Origin: Gnetum montanum
Lineage: Eukaryota > Streptophyta > Gnetopsida > Gnetales > Gnetaceae
NCBI GenBank assembly: GCA_015680685.1
Contig: MNCI01035130.1
Span: 967,318 to 1,031,317, forward strand
Length of the DNA: 64,000 nt
Reading direction: 5' to 3'
The notes beneath the pieces were generated by a model. The model was not told where the DNA came from, made no database searches, and was given only the letters and a program-made list of their open reading frames with translations. Each line of letters opens with the position of its first letter. The first letter of the stretch is position 1. The position numbers and the translations under genes are program-made. Shown piece after piece: positions 34,805 through 48,210 of this stretch.

Positions 34805-37800
34805 ATGTCGTTTGGCAAATCAACCATCTTGTCATTCAACTTCACTAATGATATGTCTAAACAACAAGCTATGAGGGTATATAACTCCAAAGACCTTGAA
34901 GTGGTTGAATGTCAATAGTCCTTGAGACTTAGGGGGAAAAGTCCTAGATTTTTTATGATAAATGAAGATTACTACAACTACATTTGTGCCAAAATCCAAG
35001 TTGGGATGCTAATTTCTCACATGGAACTAGAAGTCAAAAAGGAGTACAAGATCATACACTGATATGGGAAGGAGTATATCCCTTACTCATATGATCAAAT
35101 ATCCCTTACTGACACCTATAACCACATCTTATCTTAGTTGATCAAGATGGATGAAAAGGATGAGAAGGTTAGCTTAACTAGGCACCAAGAGGAAGAGGAT
35201 GAAGAATTCAAGGTAGAATTTGAGCTTGAAAAAATCCAAGGTAGGTTGTTCCAACAAACAACCCCCAAGGCCATAGTGCCTTCCTCTACCCCCCTCATCT
35301 CCTTCATGGGCCAAGTGTCATAGTCCTCTACCCCTTTTTACCCAACCTTGTTTAGATCCATACCATTCATAGTCATGCACTAGACCCAGTCGGTGCCACA
35401 AAAAACAACATATAAGCTTTATATGCCTTTTTCCACATAGCCCCAATCTATATAGCCATCAATGGTGGTTGTCACCACCACAAACCCACAAACCATCAAT
35501 GTGGATCCCACGATAGGATCCTAAGGAATCCAGGGATCACATGTTCCCTTTTTTCTATTTATACCTTAGATACTAGCACAAAAGGTTTTCTCCTTGTTTG
35601 GTCCACCTACTATATCCATGCCGCAACCTCTTCCTTCTATGCAACAACCAATAGCAAGGCCACAAGCCTCCCAATAGATGTCACAATCATATGCATAAAC
35701 CTTGTAGCTAACAGGGGCATCACAAGGCCTAGACCAAGTCTTTCAAATGATCCAAGACCTAACAAAGGAGTTAAAAGCCTCTACATCTCAAAGTATCAAG
35801 ATCATGAACTTCTACCAAGACAATCCATTTAATCCTATGCTCCCACCCTTGACACTTCCTCCTAGTGTTTCCATCCCTCAATTCATTAAGTATAATAGAG
35901 AAGGTGATCCCAATACTCATATTATTACCTTCTGCTTTGAGTACTTACTATTACAACCATGGCCACACATCATAATGAGGATATTCCCTATGTATTTGAT
36001 AGGGAAAGTGCTTGATTGGAATCATGCCTTTTTTTGAAGACTTGATAGTGTACTTCGTTAATAGCTTTAAGTACAACTTGAATCCTGACACTATGCTTGA
36101 CCAATTAACGAAGGTCAAGTAGGAATCCCTCAAATAGGTGTAGAAGTTTATCCAATGATGCAACTATCTACTTAACAAAATGCTAGAGCCTATAGCCAAA
36201 ACACACCTTTTGGCTATATTCAAGAAGATGGTTAATGACCTTATCAAGTCCAATTTTTACTACCTCAACCCATAGTCCCTTAGTTAAGCATTCTCCTAAA
36301 CAAAAAACATAGAGGATGCTACAGAGGCTAGCCATCACCCTCCCTATGTAGCATACAAAAATCAACATATGAAGAGGGATAAACAAAATAATATAGTTAC
36401 AAAATGGTAACCAAAGAGACCAAAACCACTACCAAGGGCCAAAGGCCAACACACCCAAAGTCCTTGCTAACAAATGAGACAACCAACCATCAACATCTAG
36501 GACCATTGTATCAATTTCTCCTAGGCCATACTATGAGTGAAAAGACAAGATAAAACACATTAACCTTTCTTTAAATCCATCCAAACTACTGGATCAACTA
36601 TTAAAGAGTGGGCATACGCAATATAAGAAAATGATTGAAGCTACTTGAAAGAAGCATGAGAAGCTATGCAAAATAGCCAAGGATCTCACTTGGGTGACAA
36701 AGTATGACCCTCAACTACCTAGGTATTTTAAGGTAGATCTCTTTTTCCACTATCACCAACTACTTGGTAATGACACAAACTTTTGCCTTTCACTGAATGA
36801 TGACCTATAGAAAATGATAGATATGGAAGAGTTGGTCCAAGATGCTTCCAACCTAATCTGACAATAGAACAAGTCAATGTAGGTGTATAAGGACCCATTG
36901 AACACTAATAAATATCATTATGTTATATCGACATTCAACATCAATGATGATTGAATACTAGCAAGGAAACCATTTGTGATCTAGGTACCCCCTCATGATG
37001 AAAGGGCCTCCTCAGCTTCCAACAGCTTGAGACCCCCTTTTTTTATGAGAGTACCATCATGGGAACCTCCAAGGAAGCCTTTTATTTACAAGGTGTCCTA
37101 GCCCAACATAACCCAACTAGCCACAACACAACCAACTGACATAACTATGCAACGACCTCTTGTGGTGGCTAATGCTATAGCCTCATCCTCATAACCAACA
37201 ATCAAGAAAGCTCGATGAAGTAAAGAAAGAAGCACAAGCAAAAGCCTAACAACAAGGAAGGAAGTGGATCCACTAAATTCCACTTCCATATTATCTATGC
37301 CCATAACCTTCTCTACCCAGCTTTCCTCAACCAGCTAGCCATAAGAGAATCCCAAAACCAAAAACCAAAAGAAAGAGGAAAGGACCCAACAACAACAACC
37401 TAAGGTAAAAGTTCATATTTTTGAATGCATGAAGAAAATAAAGCACAATCGAGGCAACAAGTCCATGGCCAATGACAAAAAATTCCTCAATGCAATGGAA
37501 CAAGTTAAGTGGTCCCTCAAACAAAAAAAATACAACCTTGAGCTTGTATAACCTTATCATGACTTCTACTACACATCATGAGGCACTAGTTAAGATGTTG
37601 ACTTGCCTCCCCATTAGCGAGAACATCCCTACTAATGAGAAATCCATCCATGCGATAATGGTTCCTTCTTCATTAAGGGAAAAGAAATGAACATCTCTAG
37701 TGTTTAATGATAGCAAGATCAAGGTCAACTCCAAAAATGGTAAAGCAATAAGGGCTCCTCTCTTCATAACCATATGTGTAGTATAGTTTAAGATGTATTA

Positions 37801-38395
37801 GGTGCACATGGACAATGATGCCACAAAAAACCTTATCTCATGCACTATCATTGAATGCTTAGGCTTAACAAAGTAGATACAACCTATAATGAGTACAGCT
37901 CTCAAGTCTTTCAATGGATTAAGGATTGCTATCAAGGGATCTATCTCCTTGGTATTTGTGCTATGAGATAAATTCCCCACAACTACTAATTTCTTAATGG
38001 TCAAGGAGATGCCTATGTTTAACCTTATCTTAGGAAGACCTTGGTTAGCTTAGTTACAAGCTGTGTATTCACCTATCCACCAAGAGATTCACCTTCCTTA
38101 CAAGGGAGGTGAAATCATCATTCATGATGATAATGTGGTTCCCATAACTATTAACAACGTGGACATAGAGTAGGGCTTTGAAGTGGAGTTTCAAGAAGAA
38201 ACTCCCAACTGCAAAGTTCAGTAGCCTAAGAAAGTGGAGAAAGCCAAAAGCAATAACAATGAGTAGTGTGACACACTGTAGGAAGAGCTTCCCTTCAACA
38301 TCATCAATGAAGAGGATGGGAAATACAAGCTCATGTAGAATAGGCTTTGTACATTTCTTAACCTTTTAGAGATTAGGAAGAGTTTGCACAAGTAA
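34805..38395 (+). pseudogene. gag-pro: E2 gag-pro polyprotein
   Basis: The start was chosen at the ATG at 34805 because the next 80 codons parallel the start of E1 gag-pro. They include YNYICAKIQVG, EYIPYSYDQ and an LSQLI-like end. An acidic linker follows near 35160-35250 (DEEFKVEFELEKIQ). The gag core (35747-36037) has MNFYQDNPFNP, LPPSVSIPQFIKYN and LDWNHAFF. Protease is near 37800-38060: MDNDATKNLIS stands where a D[ST]GA-type active site is expected, so the usual catalytic triplet looks altered, and NLILGRPWLA follows at about 38020. The tail EELPFNIINEEDGKY matches E1, and the frame ends at the TAA at 38393-38395. Many TAG/TGA stops interrupt it. Confidence 0.85.
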
Positions 38396-38659
38396 TTTAC
38401 ATCCCTAACCCTTCCACGTTGTGCCCTTATGACCATGTAACTATATGTACCATAACCATTTAGCTAAAATTCTCTTTGTTGACCAATTGTGCCTTTTTCT
38501 ACATTGTAATATACTTTTTTATGCATATAGCCTAAACACTTTCTTTTATTTTCATTTTTATTTATTATGGTCTTTTTCTTTCTTTATTTTCATTGTTTAG
38601 CATGATATATACTAGAAAACCCCATAAAAATTTTCAAATAGAAAAAATTGCCAAAAAAT
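38396..38659. other. Short AT-rich spacer after E2 gag-pro
   Basis: T-rich and A-rich non-coding sequence between the gag-pro stop and minisatellite cluster A. No gene is seen. Confidence 0.4.
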
Positions 38660-38885
38660 ATGAGTTTCTTAATAACATAACATGGCTTGCCATGGCCGAA
38701 AACTAACACTATAACATGGCCCACCATCGCCTAAAACTAGCAATGTAACACAACTTGCCATGGCCTAAACCTGGCAACACTAACATAATATAACAAGGCC
38801 TTCCATGGCCTTAAACTAGTAAAACACTTTAAAAACTTATGCTTGCTACAGCCTAAAACTAGCAAGCATCTCTTTTACCTTATTT
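38660..38885 (+). repeat. Minisatellite cluster A of E2, after gag-pro
   Basis: Units such as CTTGCCATGGCCTAAACCTG and CCATGGCCTTAAACTAGTAA repeat about seven times with periods of roughly 30-45 bases. The cluster starts about 265 bases after the gag-pro stop, as in E1, and has the same orientation relative to the element. Confidence 0.8.
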
Positions 38886-39189
38886 ACATTATAGCCTACA
38901 ATTGCTCCATTTAGTCATTTAACCTTATAGCCAAAATCAACATAGCCATTTACAACATTTATAACGTTAGAATCATATATAGTCAAAAAAGAAAAAAATG
39001 AAAATAAAATTTAAAACTTTAAATTTAAAATGTTTATAACATACTTTAGCTAAATGGCCACTTTATGGAAAAATGTCCAAACTATATAACAATAATTCAC
39101 AACATAGTCTTGGCTAATATTAGCCATCAGCAAAATAATAATAAAAAAAATATGTACCCAAACAAGCTTAAATAGGTAGGTGGAGGATG
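38886..39189. other. A-rich spacer beside the antisense gene
   Basis: Non-coding A/T-rich sequence (long runs near 38985-39050 and 39130-39150) between minisatellite cluster A and the end of the antisense gene. It may hold that gene's 3' untranslated region. Confidence 0.35.
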
Positions 39190-42100
39190 CTAAGGGGCAT
39201 TCAAAGGAGGAATTGGTGGATCATCCCAATCCTCACCATTGGGACTATTGATGTCTCCTATTGTCTAAAACACAACACATAGCCAATCAGTTGCTAACAA
39301 CCAAAGCTAAAACATAAAATACATCAAACCTATGGGGAATCTAACTCTATAACTTCTAGGGGTAGATGTTGAAGGTTGTTTCCAAACAATAGAGAATCTA
39401 GTCCTCTATCATGTTGGCCTGATTAATATCCCTAAAATCATTACCTCTCTAGATGCTAGTCGTATCTATTATGGTCCAAGTAGGAGAATTCTCCACTGTG
39501 AGAGTTCTTTCAAAGAGCTGGTAGGTACTCTCCACCTAAATCCCCTGAATAAACAACTCTCTCTTTCACCTATATCTTACCACACTCTAGGACCCATACA
39601 TAGCGATCTTTCTAATCCTCAACCTTCTAGGAGATGAGATCCATTTGCATCTATTACTCCATCATCTCCCATGATAGTGCCACCTTGTCTTGGATGATGT
39701 GCTAGTAGCTAGTCCACATGATCTCTCTAGTCTACAAGTTCTTTGAGTTAGTCACTTGGGCTTCCAGAAAGGCCTTCTATTCCTAGATATTCCTAATCAT
39801 CTCTACCTACCACTGAGCCTCCTCCCTCAAGGCCACAACTTGCTCCCATGAGGATTCATTAGACCTCTTCATCTCTCATGAATTTTTTGCACACAACATT
39901 GCTAGATTAGTAGTAGTTTCATACAACTTCAAGGGTACACTTTGTACATCAAAGGAATACTTCAGCAAGGAGACAATCTCTATGTCTCGATTGGGATCCC
40001 ACTCCACATATGACACTACAGGAAATACACAAACATAAGATATAACCATAAAACATAGTTTTCAACCTAAGATAGCCATAACATAAATGTAACCTATAAC
40101 ATAACAAGAACTAAGGCATAGAAAATAAAGTCCTTACCTATCTTGGATGCAACTTGTTGTAACCATTTGATGATGTCCTTGGCCATCTCATGCATGAATT
40201 CTATCTTGTCTAGGATCTCTACCCATTTTTTTTGCATGAGTCACAAGGGCATGGACCTTTGTTAAAGGCTCAAGAACTACTACAAACATAATAACTATCA
40301 AAAGGTTACAACAAAAACCAAACCTAAAACTATAGGACATAACAAGAAGCATTAAGACTTGTGCATACTTGGCTCCTCCTCTTTCTCCTCCACAATGATA
40401 ATGGAGGATGTACCTGGTACAACCTCACTAAACAAGGCATCTAGATCATATATATCTATGTTGGCTAACCCTTTTGCCTCATGATGTTGTAAGACAACCT
40501 CCTTTGTATGCCTTTTTTTTCTTCCTTCACTACAATAGCTACATGCCTTTACACTCCATCCTCCATAGTAGCTTGGACTGCCATGTTGCAATGCTTGTCT
40601 ACAACCATAGCACATAAAAATAAATTAGCACATGAAACTATAACATAGCCATAAGTCTTAAAACATAGATAAGATATGCTTGTAACCACCTAATATGAAT
40701 TTTTAAGCTTAAAATTAAGCTTCTTCTAGGTGGGCTATACTAACACTAGTAATGCTTCCTCTATGGGCCTCTTGAGCATGGCCTTGGCTACCTATTTGGC
40801 CTCTCTACATAATTTTCAAGCCTTCAAGATGCTCACTGGAATTGTAAGGGGATCCTTTCCCATGTTGTCAAGGAATTCACACTACCTACCACCAAGATCT
40901 TTGGTGGTAATAGATAGTGAATCATCCATCTCATCTTGTGGGTTCTCGGCTCACATGGTTGGATAAATGTGCTTTATCCAAGGCCTAGAAAGTTGGTTTA
41001 GATCTTGAGCCATCCATCATCCATTCCTTCACACCATGAGGAACTCCATGAACCTCTTTAAATAACCTACAAAGAATGCAAAGTGCATGTGGATTATGGT
41101 ATAGGTATCATCGCAAAGCTTGAGAATCTCCTCCTAAAGCCTAATAGCTAAAGAAGTCACCCAATTGAATCTAGTGCTCCCCATCATGAAATTCTTAAAG
41201 ATCCACCTTGTGCAATTCCAATTACCTTTCTTTTGTGACAATAGTTTAGGAAATGCACAGGACCTGAAAAAAGGATATGATGCCTTTTGCTCAAGGTTTG
41301 TAAAGCTATTTATGAAAAGCCCAAAATGGCTCTTACTAGAATCAAACCACTCCAAAACTTTCTCATGAAGATTGCTTCCTTCACTAATCAAGTGGTAACC
41401 TTTGCCCTATCAGCAAGGATACCAAACAAGTTATAAAAGGTGATCTCATTAATGGGTATGGTAATTAGCATGCCTCAAAATATGGTGCTAAAGTGATCAA
41501 CTTCTTCATCGAAGGAGTCGATGATGTTCAGCATCTCTACAACATGGATGGAAGGGATAGGTGCCATGAATACATCAAGAAAACCTACATGCTCAATGTT
41601 TTCTTGGATGCATCAAGGTGTCTATCCCCTCAACTAGTCCTATGCTAGTATCACCTCATGAAATGCTAGGATGAGGATGCCCTCATGACATCCGGAAACT
41701 AATATGGTAATATCAAAAGAGGTGGAAGGCCCTTCAAGGCAACAACAAATGCTTAGCATCAGCATCAGCATGTCTAATAACTAGTTAAAATAATAGAACA
41801 ATTAAGACCTTAGCAACAATATAGCATTAGGCATTACAAACCTTATGTTTACCTTTCTTCTTGTTGCTTGATGTGGCTTGTGTGAAGTTCCTAGCTACAA
41901 AGGTCTAATCCTTGTGATCCATCCACCAGCTATGTATCATCTTGTTGGCCATGCACTTCTTGTAGATATGGTTAAAGTCTATAGTGTATTTACCAAATTC
42001 TCCTTTTAACTATGCATACACAATAGGTCTAATTTGGGATCCTTTGGTAAATACATCTAAGGTAGTTTGAACCACCACCAAGGTTTGATCATTGGTGATC

Positions 42101-42772
42101 AAGCCTTGATCATTAACCTTGCACATGTAAGAAGTTCATAAAATCGACAAGTTAGGAAAGGTAACCTAATCAAAAAATCCAAAAACATAAAAATATATAC
42201 TATTATAACCATGCTCACTCTTGTAAATGGTATACAATGCTAGGTGGGTTATGAAATAATGTGTGAACTCTCTACACCAAAATCAATGTATTGTCAACAT
42301 TATACTAATGATAGTCTGGCATAGTCTCGATATCTAAAGGGCAGCATATGCTAATGAGGTCTGTTGCTTCCCGTCCTACCTAAGGAAATGGATCATTTTG
42401 GATGAACCTAGCAACTAGACTAGATGCTCGAGGTATCAATGTCTTCACTATGACCCTAGCCACATCTGCAAACAAGTGTGACCATAGCATCACACTAAAG
42501 TTCTACAAGATGTAGGCAAGGAATTCCCTTGCCCCTAGTTAGAACCAAAGAGAGCCCCTATCTAAGGTCATATCAAGTAGAGGTATGTTGGCCTTGGAAG
42601 GGTTGATAAAACATAACATGCCCACTAACTCAACTACAATGAGTATGGACTTCAATAAGGCCTTGCATGGAGAAACAAAAATATTACAACCACTTAGAAT
42701 TCGTTGAGAAGTTTGCAAAACATCATCATTAGGGGTGATAGTATCTCCTATAGAAAACTCTATGGCGTTCAT
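39190..42772 (-). pseudogene. E2 antisense spliced gene (unknown product)
   Basis: This is a multi-exon gene on the strand opposite to E2 gag-pol, homologous to the one at 10212-12802. The family is not recognised. A plausible first exon opens at the ATG at 42772 (MNAIEFSIGD). Shared segments include PFFRSCAFPKLLSQ (near 41290), FFVGYLKRFMEF (near 41070), PWIKHIYP, a WVEILDKIEFM block (near 40230), YVEWDPNRDIEIVSLLKY (near 40010), NSPTWTIIDTTS (near 39480) and a C-terminus SPNGEDWDDPPIPPL ending at a TAG at 39192-39190. Glu/Gln-rich exon sequence between about 39880 and 39640 could form a coiled coil. Four GT-AG introns (40744-40599, 40368-40280, 40137-40016, 39329-39258) match those of E1 in position. 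In-frame stops are mostly TAG where Gln is likely. Confidence 0.78.
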
Positions 42773-45700
42773 CCAAATTTGTTCAAAACCTCCACAACAA
42801 CATTATTACAACCCTTTTAGCCATTATACATTATAGCCAAAAAGTCATTCCTTATTGTAAAATCGTACTAACATAAAATAGCCTTAAAACTTAGAAAACA
42901 ACATACTAAAAATAGTAAAATATTTTTATTTCTCATAAAACAAATCTTAGAGCATAATAAGCATTTTTATACATCTATAGAGACATGAATCACTAATAAG
43001 AAAATATTTTTGAGCATGTCTACATTGCCCATCTCCAAGGGGTACATTGTTACAACCAAGAAAAACCTCTACACATGTGAGTGTACAGGAAAATTTGTGA
43101 AAAATTAACTAAGGCTCTAAATTGGATGATTCCACCACTGTTGGAATCCTAACATCATGAGTTACTAACCATACTAAAAACTCTGACAATTGTTAGAGGA
43201 TTTGATAGAAGACAAAGCAAACTAAGTAGTAATCTGACCATCAATGAAAAAGTCCTAAATCACACAACTATAGAAAAAATTCATAAAACATTTGTTTAAG
43301 ATCCAATTTTAGTGATTCCACCATAGAAAGAATCCTGAAATTGTGATCTTTTTAACCATAAGCAACATAGCCCAATACTCATAGTTTTTTTTAACATAAA
43401 GTATGAAAAAACCTAGTAGTAACCTAACCATCATCCAAAAGCCCATTTTTGAATGAGTTCAATAAAAAATTCATTAAAAATTCATTTTATATCCAAAAAA
43501 AGTGATTCCACCTTAACCAAAAAGTTGTAAATTTACATGAAATTCTAACAAAACGGCACAAAGACCTAACTGCACAACCTCACTAAAATAGCCATAACTT
43601 CGTCATTACAAATCCAAGTAAAATGAGACCATAGCCATTGGAAAGAATAAATGAAGATCTATAAACTTAAAAATTTATATTACAACCATATTTAGTCATA
43701 TTCTTAGTAAAAAATTCATAACCTTGCTTATCGTTTACATCAAAAACATTAAAAAACACAAAAAATCTATAAAACTTAGTTTTTATTTAGCCATGAATTG
43801 AAGCCAAAATAGCCATGAAACCTTAAACCCATGTAGAAACCATAAAATTGGGGGATGAAATTTTGTTAGGATTTAATTTTGATAGATATCTAAGCCTAGA
43901 TCTAACGAAAATAGCCCCATCTCAAAATTTATGAAAAAAGCATAAAAACGGCAATCCTAATTTTGAAAATTAGATCTACCAAAGGTAAAATGACAAAATA
44001 ACCTTAGATCTCTAAAAAAAACCAAAACATGAGGTAGGATTTCATTAGAAGTTTTCTCTACCCCCTTCCTTAGTGTAGATCTACCAAAACAAGCCCTATA
44101 ATACCTAAGAAAAATAAGAAAAAAATGGCTAGAAAGTAAGAAAAATGACTAGAGTTGGCCTACCTTGGAGTGGCCACAAAGGATGCCTGGATGGAGATCA
44201 ACCTAGGAAGCTTGAAGAGGTTTCTAACAAACTCATCTACCTTCTAGATCCTTAGATTCTTACTCTTGCCTCCATGCTACTTCATCCTTACTACACCAAT
44301 GTTGAAGAAGCTTGAAAATTGAAAGGGATGAAGATTCTACGCTAATTGAGAGAGAGATATGGTGCTTCTACTCTATGGGTGGATGGAATTTACAAAAAAA
44401 ATCTCTACCAGAGCTCTATGGAGTGTGCTATGGTGGAAGAATGATGATTTGTGCCTAACACTTAGCAATTTTTTTCATAAAAGTCTAATCAACACCTAAA
44501 CGCCTACTCCTAAACCCCTATTTCCAATTCTGTGCATCAAAACATAAAATCCCCTAAATTTTAAGGGTGGGAAACTCTTTTACAAGTTGGAAATGGTGGG
44601 AGATAAGTGCAATTTTTAAAATTTTAAATTTAGGGTAGTGGGCCCCATCATATGGTTCCCCATGCAAGGTGTTTTAAGCCTAGAAACACCATCAATGCTA
44701 AGTTTTGACTCCTTGGAATACCTAAAGTCCTATTCTAGCCTTACCCCCACACATCCATGCTAGGTATCCAAGATCCAATATGGATGCATGCATATCACCT
44801 CCTAAAACCCCTAAAACCTAGATCCCTTGCCATTTTTAGTAGTTGTAACCTACCTCATTCAACCCCAAGCTCGTAAAGGAGGTTAGGCCTTATCAAAACT
44901 AGAAATTTTTGGTTTCCATGCTAGGAAAACACTACCCAATGTGGAACAAGGGAGGGTAACACCTATTCTTACCCCTCCATTGCCCACCTAGCCCAAGTTT
45001 AACCCTTAGAGTGGGCCTACATGACCTAGAATCCTTCCAGTCACACACAACATCCCTAAAACCTCACTAAATCCAACTGAAAGTGCTCAAAGCCTTAGGA
45101 TTTGGTAGATCAACACTAGAGGAGACATCATTCATGCTAGATAGTGTGGATCTAGCATGGATAGATAGGGGGATAACTAGAACTGCCAAAATCAACTACC
45201 TAGTAGCCATTTTTCATTCCTAACACTCCTTGACAACCTATGATAGCTTAGTTTGGCCTTAAAATGAGTTAATTTTGCATCCATATCCTTTCCCATGCTA
45301 GTAAAGCCCCCTCCATGTTGCCTAGCATGGAGAAAACATGAACGCCTAAGGTATATGCAAGAAAACCTAATTTACAACCAAACATAGCCTAATAACCTAC
45401 CTAGTGACCTCCAGACCTTGCCAAAGCATTTTAAAGTTTCTAAGTGCCCCAACATTGGTCAAAATGGTATCAAAATGCCACTCCCCTCTGATCCACATTG
45501 GGAAAAGCATATCTAACATGGAATAAGGAGGGTTGATTACTTGAGACACCTAGGAGCCTCCAAAATGATGGATCTTGACATCAAATCTTGACAATCGACT
45601 CTAGTATCCTCAAAAGCTAACATGCATAGTCGATTCAATGTCAAAAGGGACTAGATATGACATTTTTGGTTCATTCATGTTGTGGGAGATCTCATCCATG

Positions 45701-47609
45701 CTGACCAGCATGGATCTAGTCTAGATATAACTAGGAAATATTATGAGGAATCCTAGATACATCGAAACAATAACAAATTTCCTTATACTTGCACCAAAAC
45801 CTTAACATCCCTTTTGGAAGGCACCAAACATTTGAAAATCAATAAAAATTATCCCCCTAAGGATCTTCCACACTAAGGTGGACCTTATCCATGCTATAAA
45901 TATTAACCACAACATGGATGAAATGGGGTAAGGCCAAAACTCATGAGATTTGCATGAAAATTAACTTTTGGAAGTAACAAAACCCTTTCATAAGTCAACC
46001 AAAATAGTTCAAAATTATCGTCCTTTGGTTCCCCACAATGGGGAGGATCCTATCAATTTTGAAGAGGGGTAAACCCCAAAAACACCTAACAACTTTCAAC
46101 ATAACCTAATTTTAATCCTAGGCATCAATAATCAACACTAGCAAACCTGGAGACTTGCATGCATAGCCAAAAATGATAAAAAATGGTTAAAAGTAGGCTT
46201 CCTTAGTTCTTCCACACTAGGTATCAGCTCTTCCATTCTGGTAAATGTGGATACCAGGGGTTGACTTAAAATCACCTTTAGATACCTCAAACTATCACTA
46301 GATAACCTTGTATGCACCCTACGACCTTGTCTGCACTTCCCAAAACCCTCATACTCTTCAAACCTATCCACAAATAGCCAGAACCTATCTCCCTTGGATC
46401 TTCTTACCTAGATTCATGCTAAGCATGGAAGCCCCAGTGTGAAAAAAGGCGGTAACATGAAAATCGACTTAGAAACCCTTAAAATTATCAAACTTTAACC
46501 TTCAACCCTATCCCTTGTCCTTGGCAACTCCAAGAGATGACATGCATGATTGATTATGGTCAAAATTGGTCTAGATCTTGGATTCTTGATCCATCCATAA
46601 CGGGGAAGGTCTCTTCCATGTTGGGCAACATGGAAATAGGGATGAAGTTGTCTTTCCACTTTTAGCAACATGTTAACACTCCAAGAGACTAAAAACCTAT
46701 ACTAGGAAAGCCAAAGATCTCATAGACTTATATTGATGCTTGTTGGACCTCATTTTGGTTCCTAAATCTCATCAACTTCCATCTTCCACATTGGAGAAAC
46801 TCCCTCAACATGGATCAAGGGGAGTGTAACTTTACATGGCCTCATATAGCCCCAAACATGACAAAAATTAGTCAACAACTTGGGAAATCATAGTTTGCAA
46901 TCCTAGAGACCTAAAAACCTAGTTGATGTGCTCCTAGACCATCCCAAAGCCAAAGAATAAGTGAACCCTCATTCTTCCACACTAAGGGCACCATGCTCAG
47001 TGTGGAAAAAAGTAGAGGAAGCTATTCCAACTTGCTTTTGCACTCAAAACCCTCTAAAATGGCATTAAAACATAACTAAGGGATGCATGACTATTAAATG
47101 TTTGTTCTAGATGCCCATGCAACCTTGTTTAATCCTATTTTTGCATATATTTAGATTGTCCACACTAAGCCCCCTCCCATCCATGTTGGACAATGTGGAA
47201 ACCAGAGGGTGAAGTTTCAAAGCCTACTTTTTGACCTTTTCGACCTTCAAAGTGACCAATTTTGACAAATTTGGCCCTATGCTACCTTGGAAAGGTCTAG
47301 AAATCCTAATTTTAATCCTCTTGATGCCAATTCGAAAAGGGGGTTCCACGAATTGAAACTGACACTAATACTAGCCTATTCCCTTTCCCAGTCAAGTACA
47401 TTGACATGCAAGCCATTAAAAGTTAAAAACTAACCAAAACAAGCCTAGGAAACTATCTAGAAGTTTCATCCATGCTAGGGGTCACCGCTTTCATGCTAGT
47501 GTGGAAAGAAGGGAGGCCTAGTGTGGAAGCCTTAAAACCTTTGATTTTTGGGCCTAGATAGCCTAGCAATAGCCTCTATTGATGCCAAAATATACTCAAT
47601 AGCCTTGTA
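42773..47609. other. E2 spacer between the antisense gene and pol, rich in CCATGCTAG words
   Basis: No coding sequence is recognised in 4.8 kb. From about 44640 to 47560 the E2 word recurs in both orientations, often as a small hairpin: CATGCTAGA (45133-45141) with TCTAGCATG (45151-45159), TCCATGCT with AGCATGGA (45695-45714), TTCATGCT with AGCATGGAA (46413-46430), and CCATGTTG/CAACATGG variants near 46618 and 47187. The same words are in the E2 U3. The spacer probably contains the promoter side of the antisense gene and any intron separating protease from RT, but this is inference. Confidence 0.55.
43128..43520. repeat. Tandem repeat, about 188-bp unit, two copies plus ends
   Basis: The phrase GTGATTCCACC or GATGATTCCACC recurs at 43128, 43314 and 43504. 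The sequence between matches in order: a GAATCCT box, AACCATA, a TAGTAATCTGACCATCA or TAGTAACCTAACCATCAT box, and an AAAAAATTCATAAAA box before the next start. Copies differ at many positions, so the duplication is old. Confidence 0.7.
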
Positions 47610-47990
47610 GTCCTAAACCATGGTCTGCTAAGGCCTAAAACTAGTAAAATCTAATCCTTTTTTACCATGTTTTAATCAATATTTTTCACATGTATCCTAA
47701 TTTGTCTTATTTCAGCCTTGTTTATTATCATCATGATCTATTTTGATCATTGTTTCATTGTTGACCTTATTTAGCTTGATAATACTTTTATTTCATTATG
47801 TTTATCCTTATTATAGTCTTGCATGAACTTTTTTAGCCTTTGATTGATATTGAATAGTGGGGTTTGGCCTTCCCTAAACACCATTTAGCACCACGTGACC
47901 ATGGCCTGCTAAGGCCTTAAACTAGTATCATAGTCTACTAAGACTCTAAACAAGCATCATGGCTCACCATGGCCTTAAACGGGTAAGCTT
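47610..47990 (+). repeat. Minisatellite cluster B of E2, before pol
   Basis: One unit at about 47618-47648 (CCATGGTCTGCTAAGGCCTA followed by AAACTAG) and at least three at 47898-47985 (CCATGGCCTGCTAAGGCCTT then AAACTAG, and variants). The main group lies 225-315 bases upstream of the pol start, comparable with E1. Confidence 0.78.
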
Positions 47991-48210
47991 GTGAACTTGT
48001 TGCACTTGTTTTGATCATGTTTTTAGCCTTTATTCCCTTATATGTACCTATCTCTACCTTTTTTTTCTATAGCCTTATATGATCCCATTTGCATTTTTTT
48101 TGGCATTAGATTAGCATATTTTTGCATAATTTTATAATGTTTTAGCATTATTTACTCATCTTTACCTAGGTGCCACTTAATGTGCTTATGGTTGACATTT
48201 AGGATCAAAG
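47991..48210 (+). other. Leader just before E2 pol
   Basis: T-rich non-coding sequence between minisatellite cluster B and the pol start, with a pyrimidine tract near 48057-48070. It is a reasonable place for a 3' splice site if pol is expressed by splicing, but no specific acceptor is proven. Confidence 0.35.
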
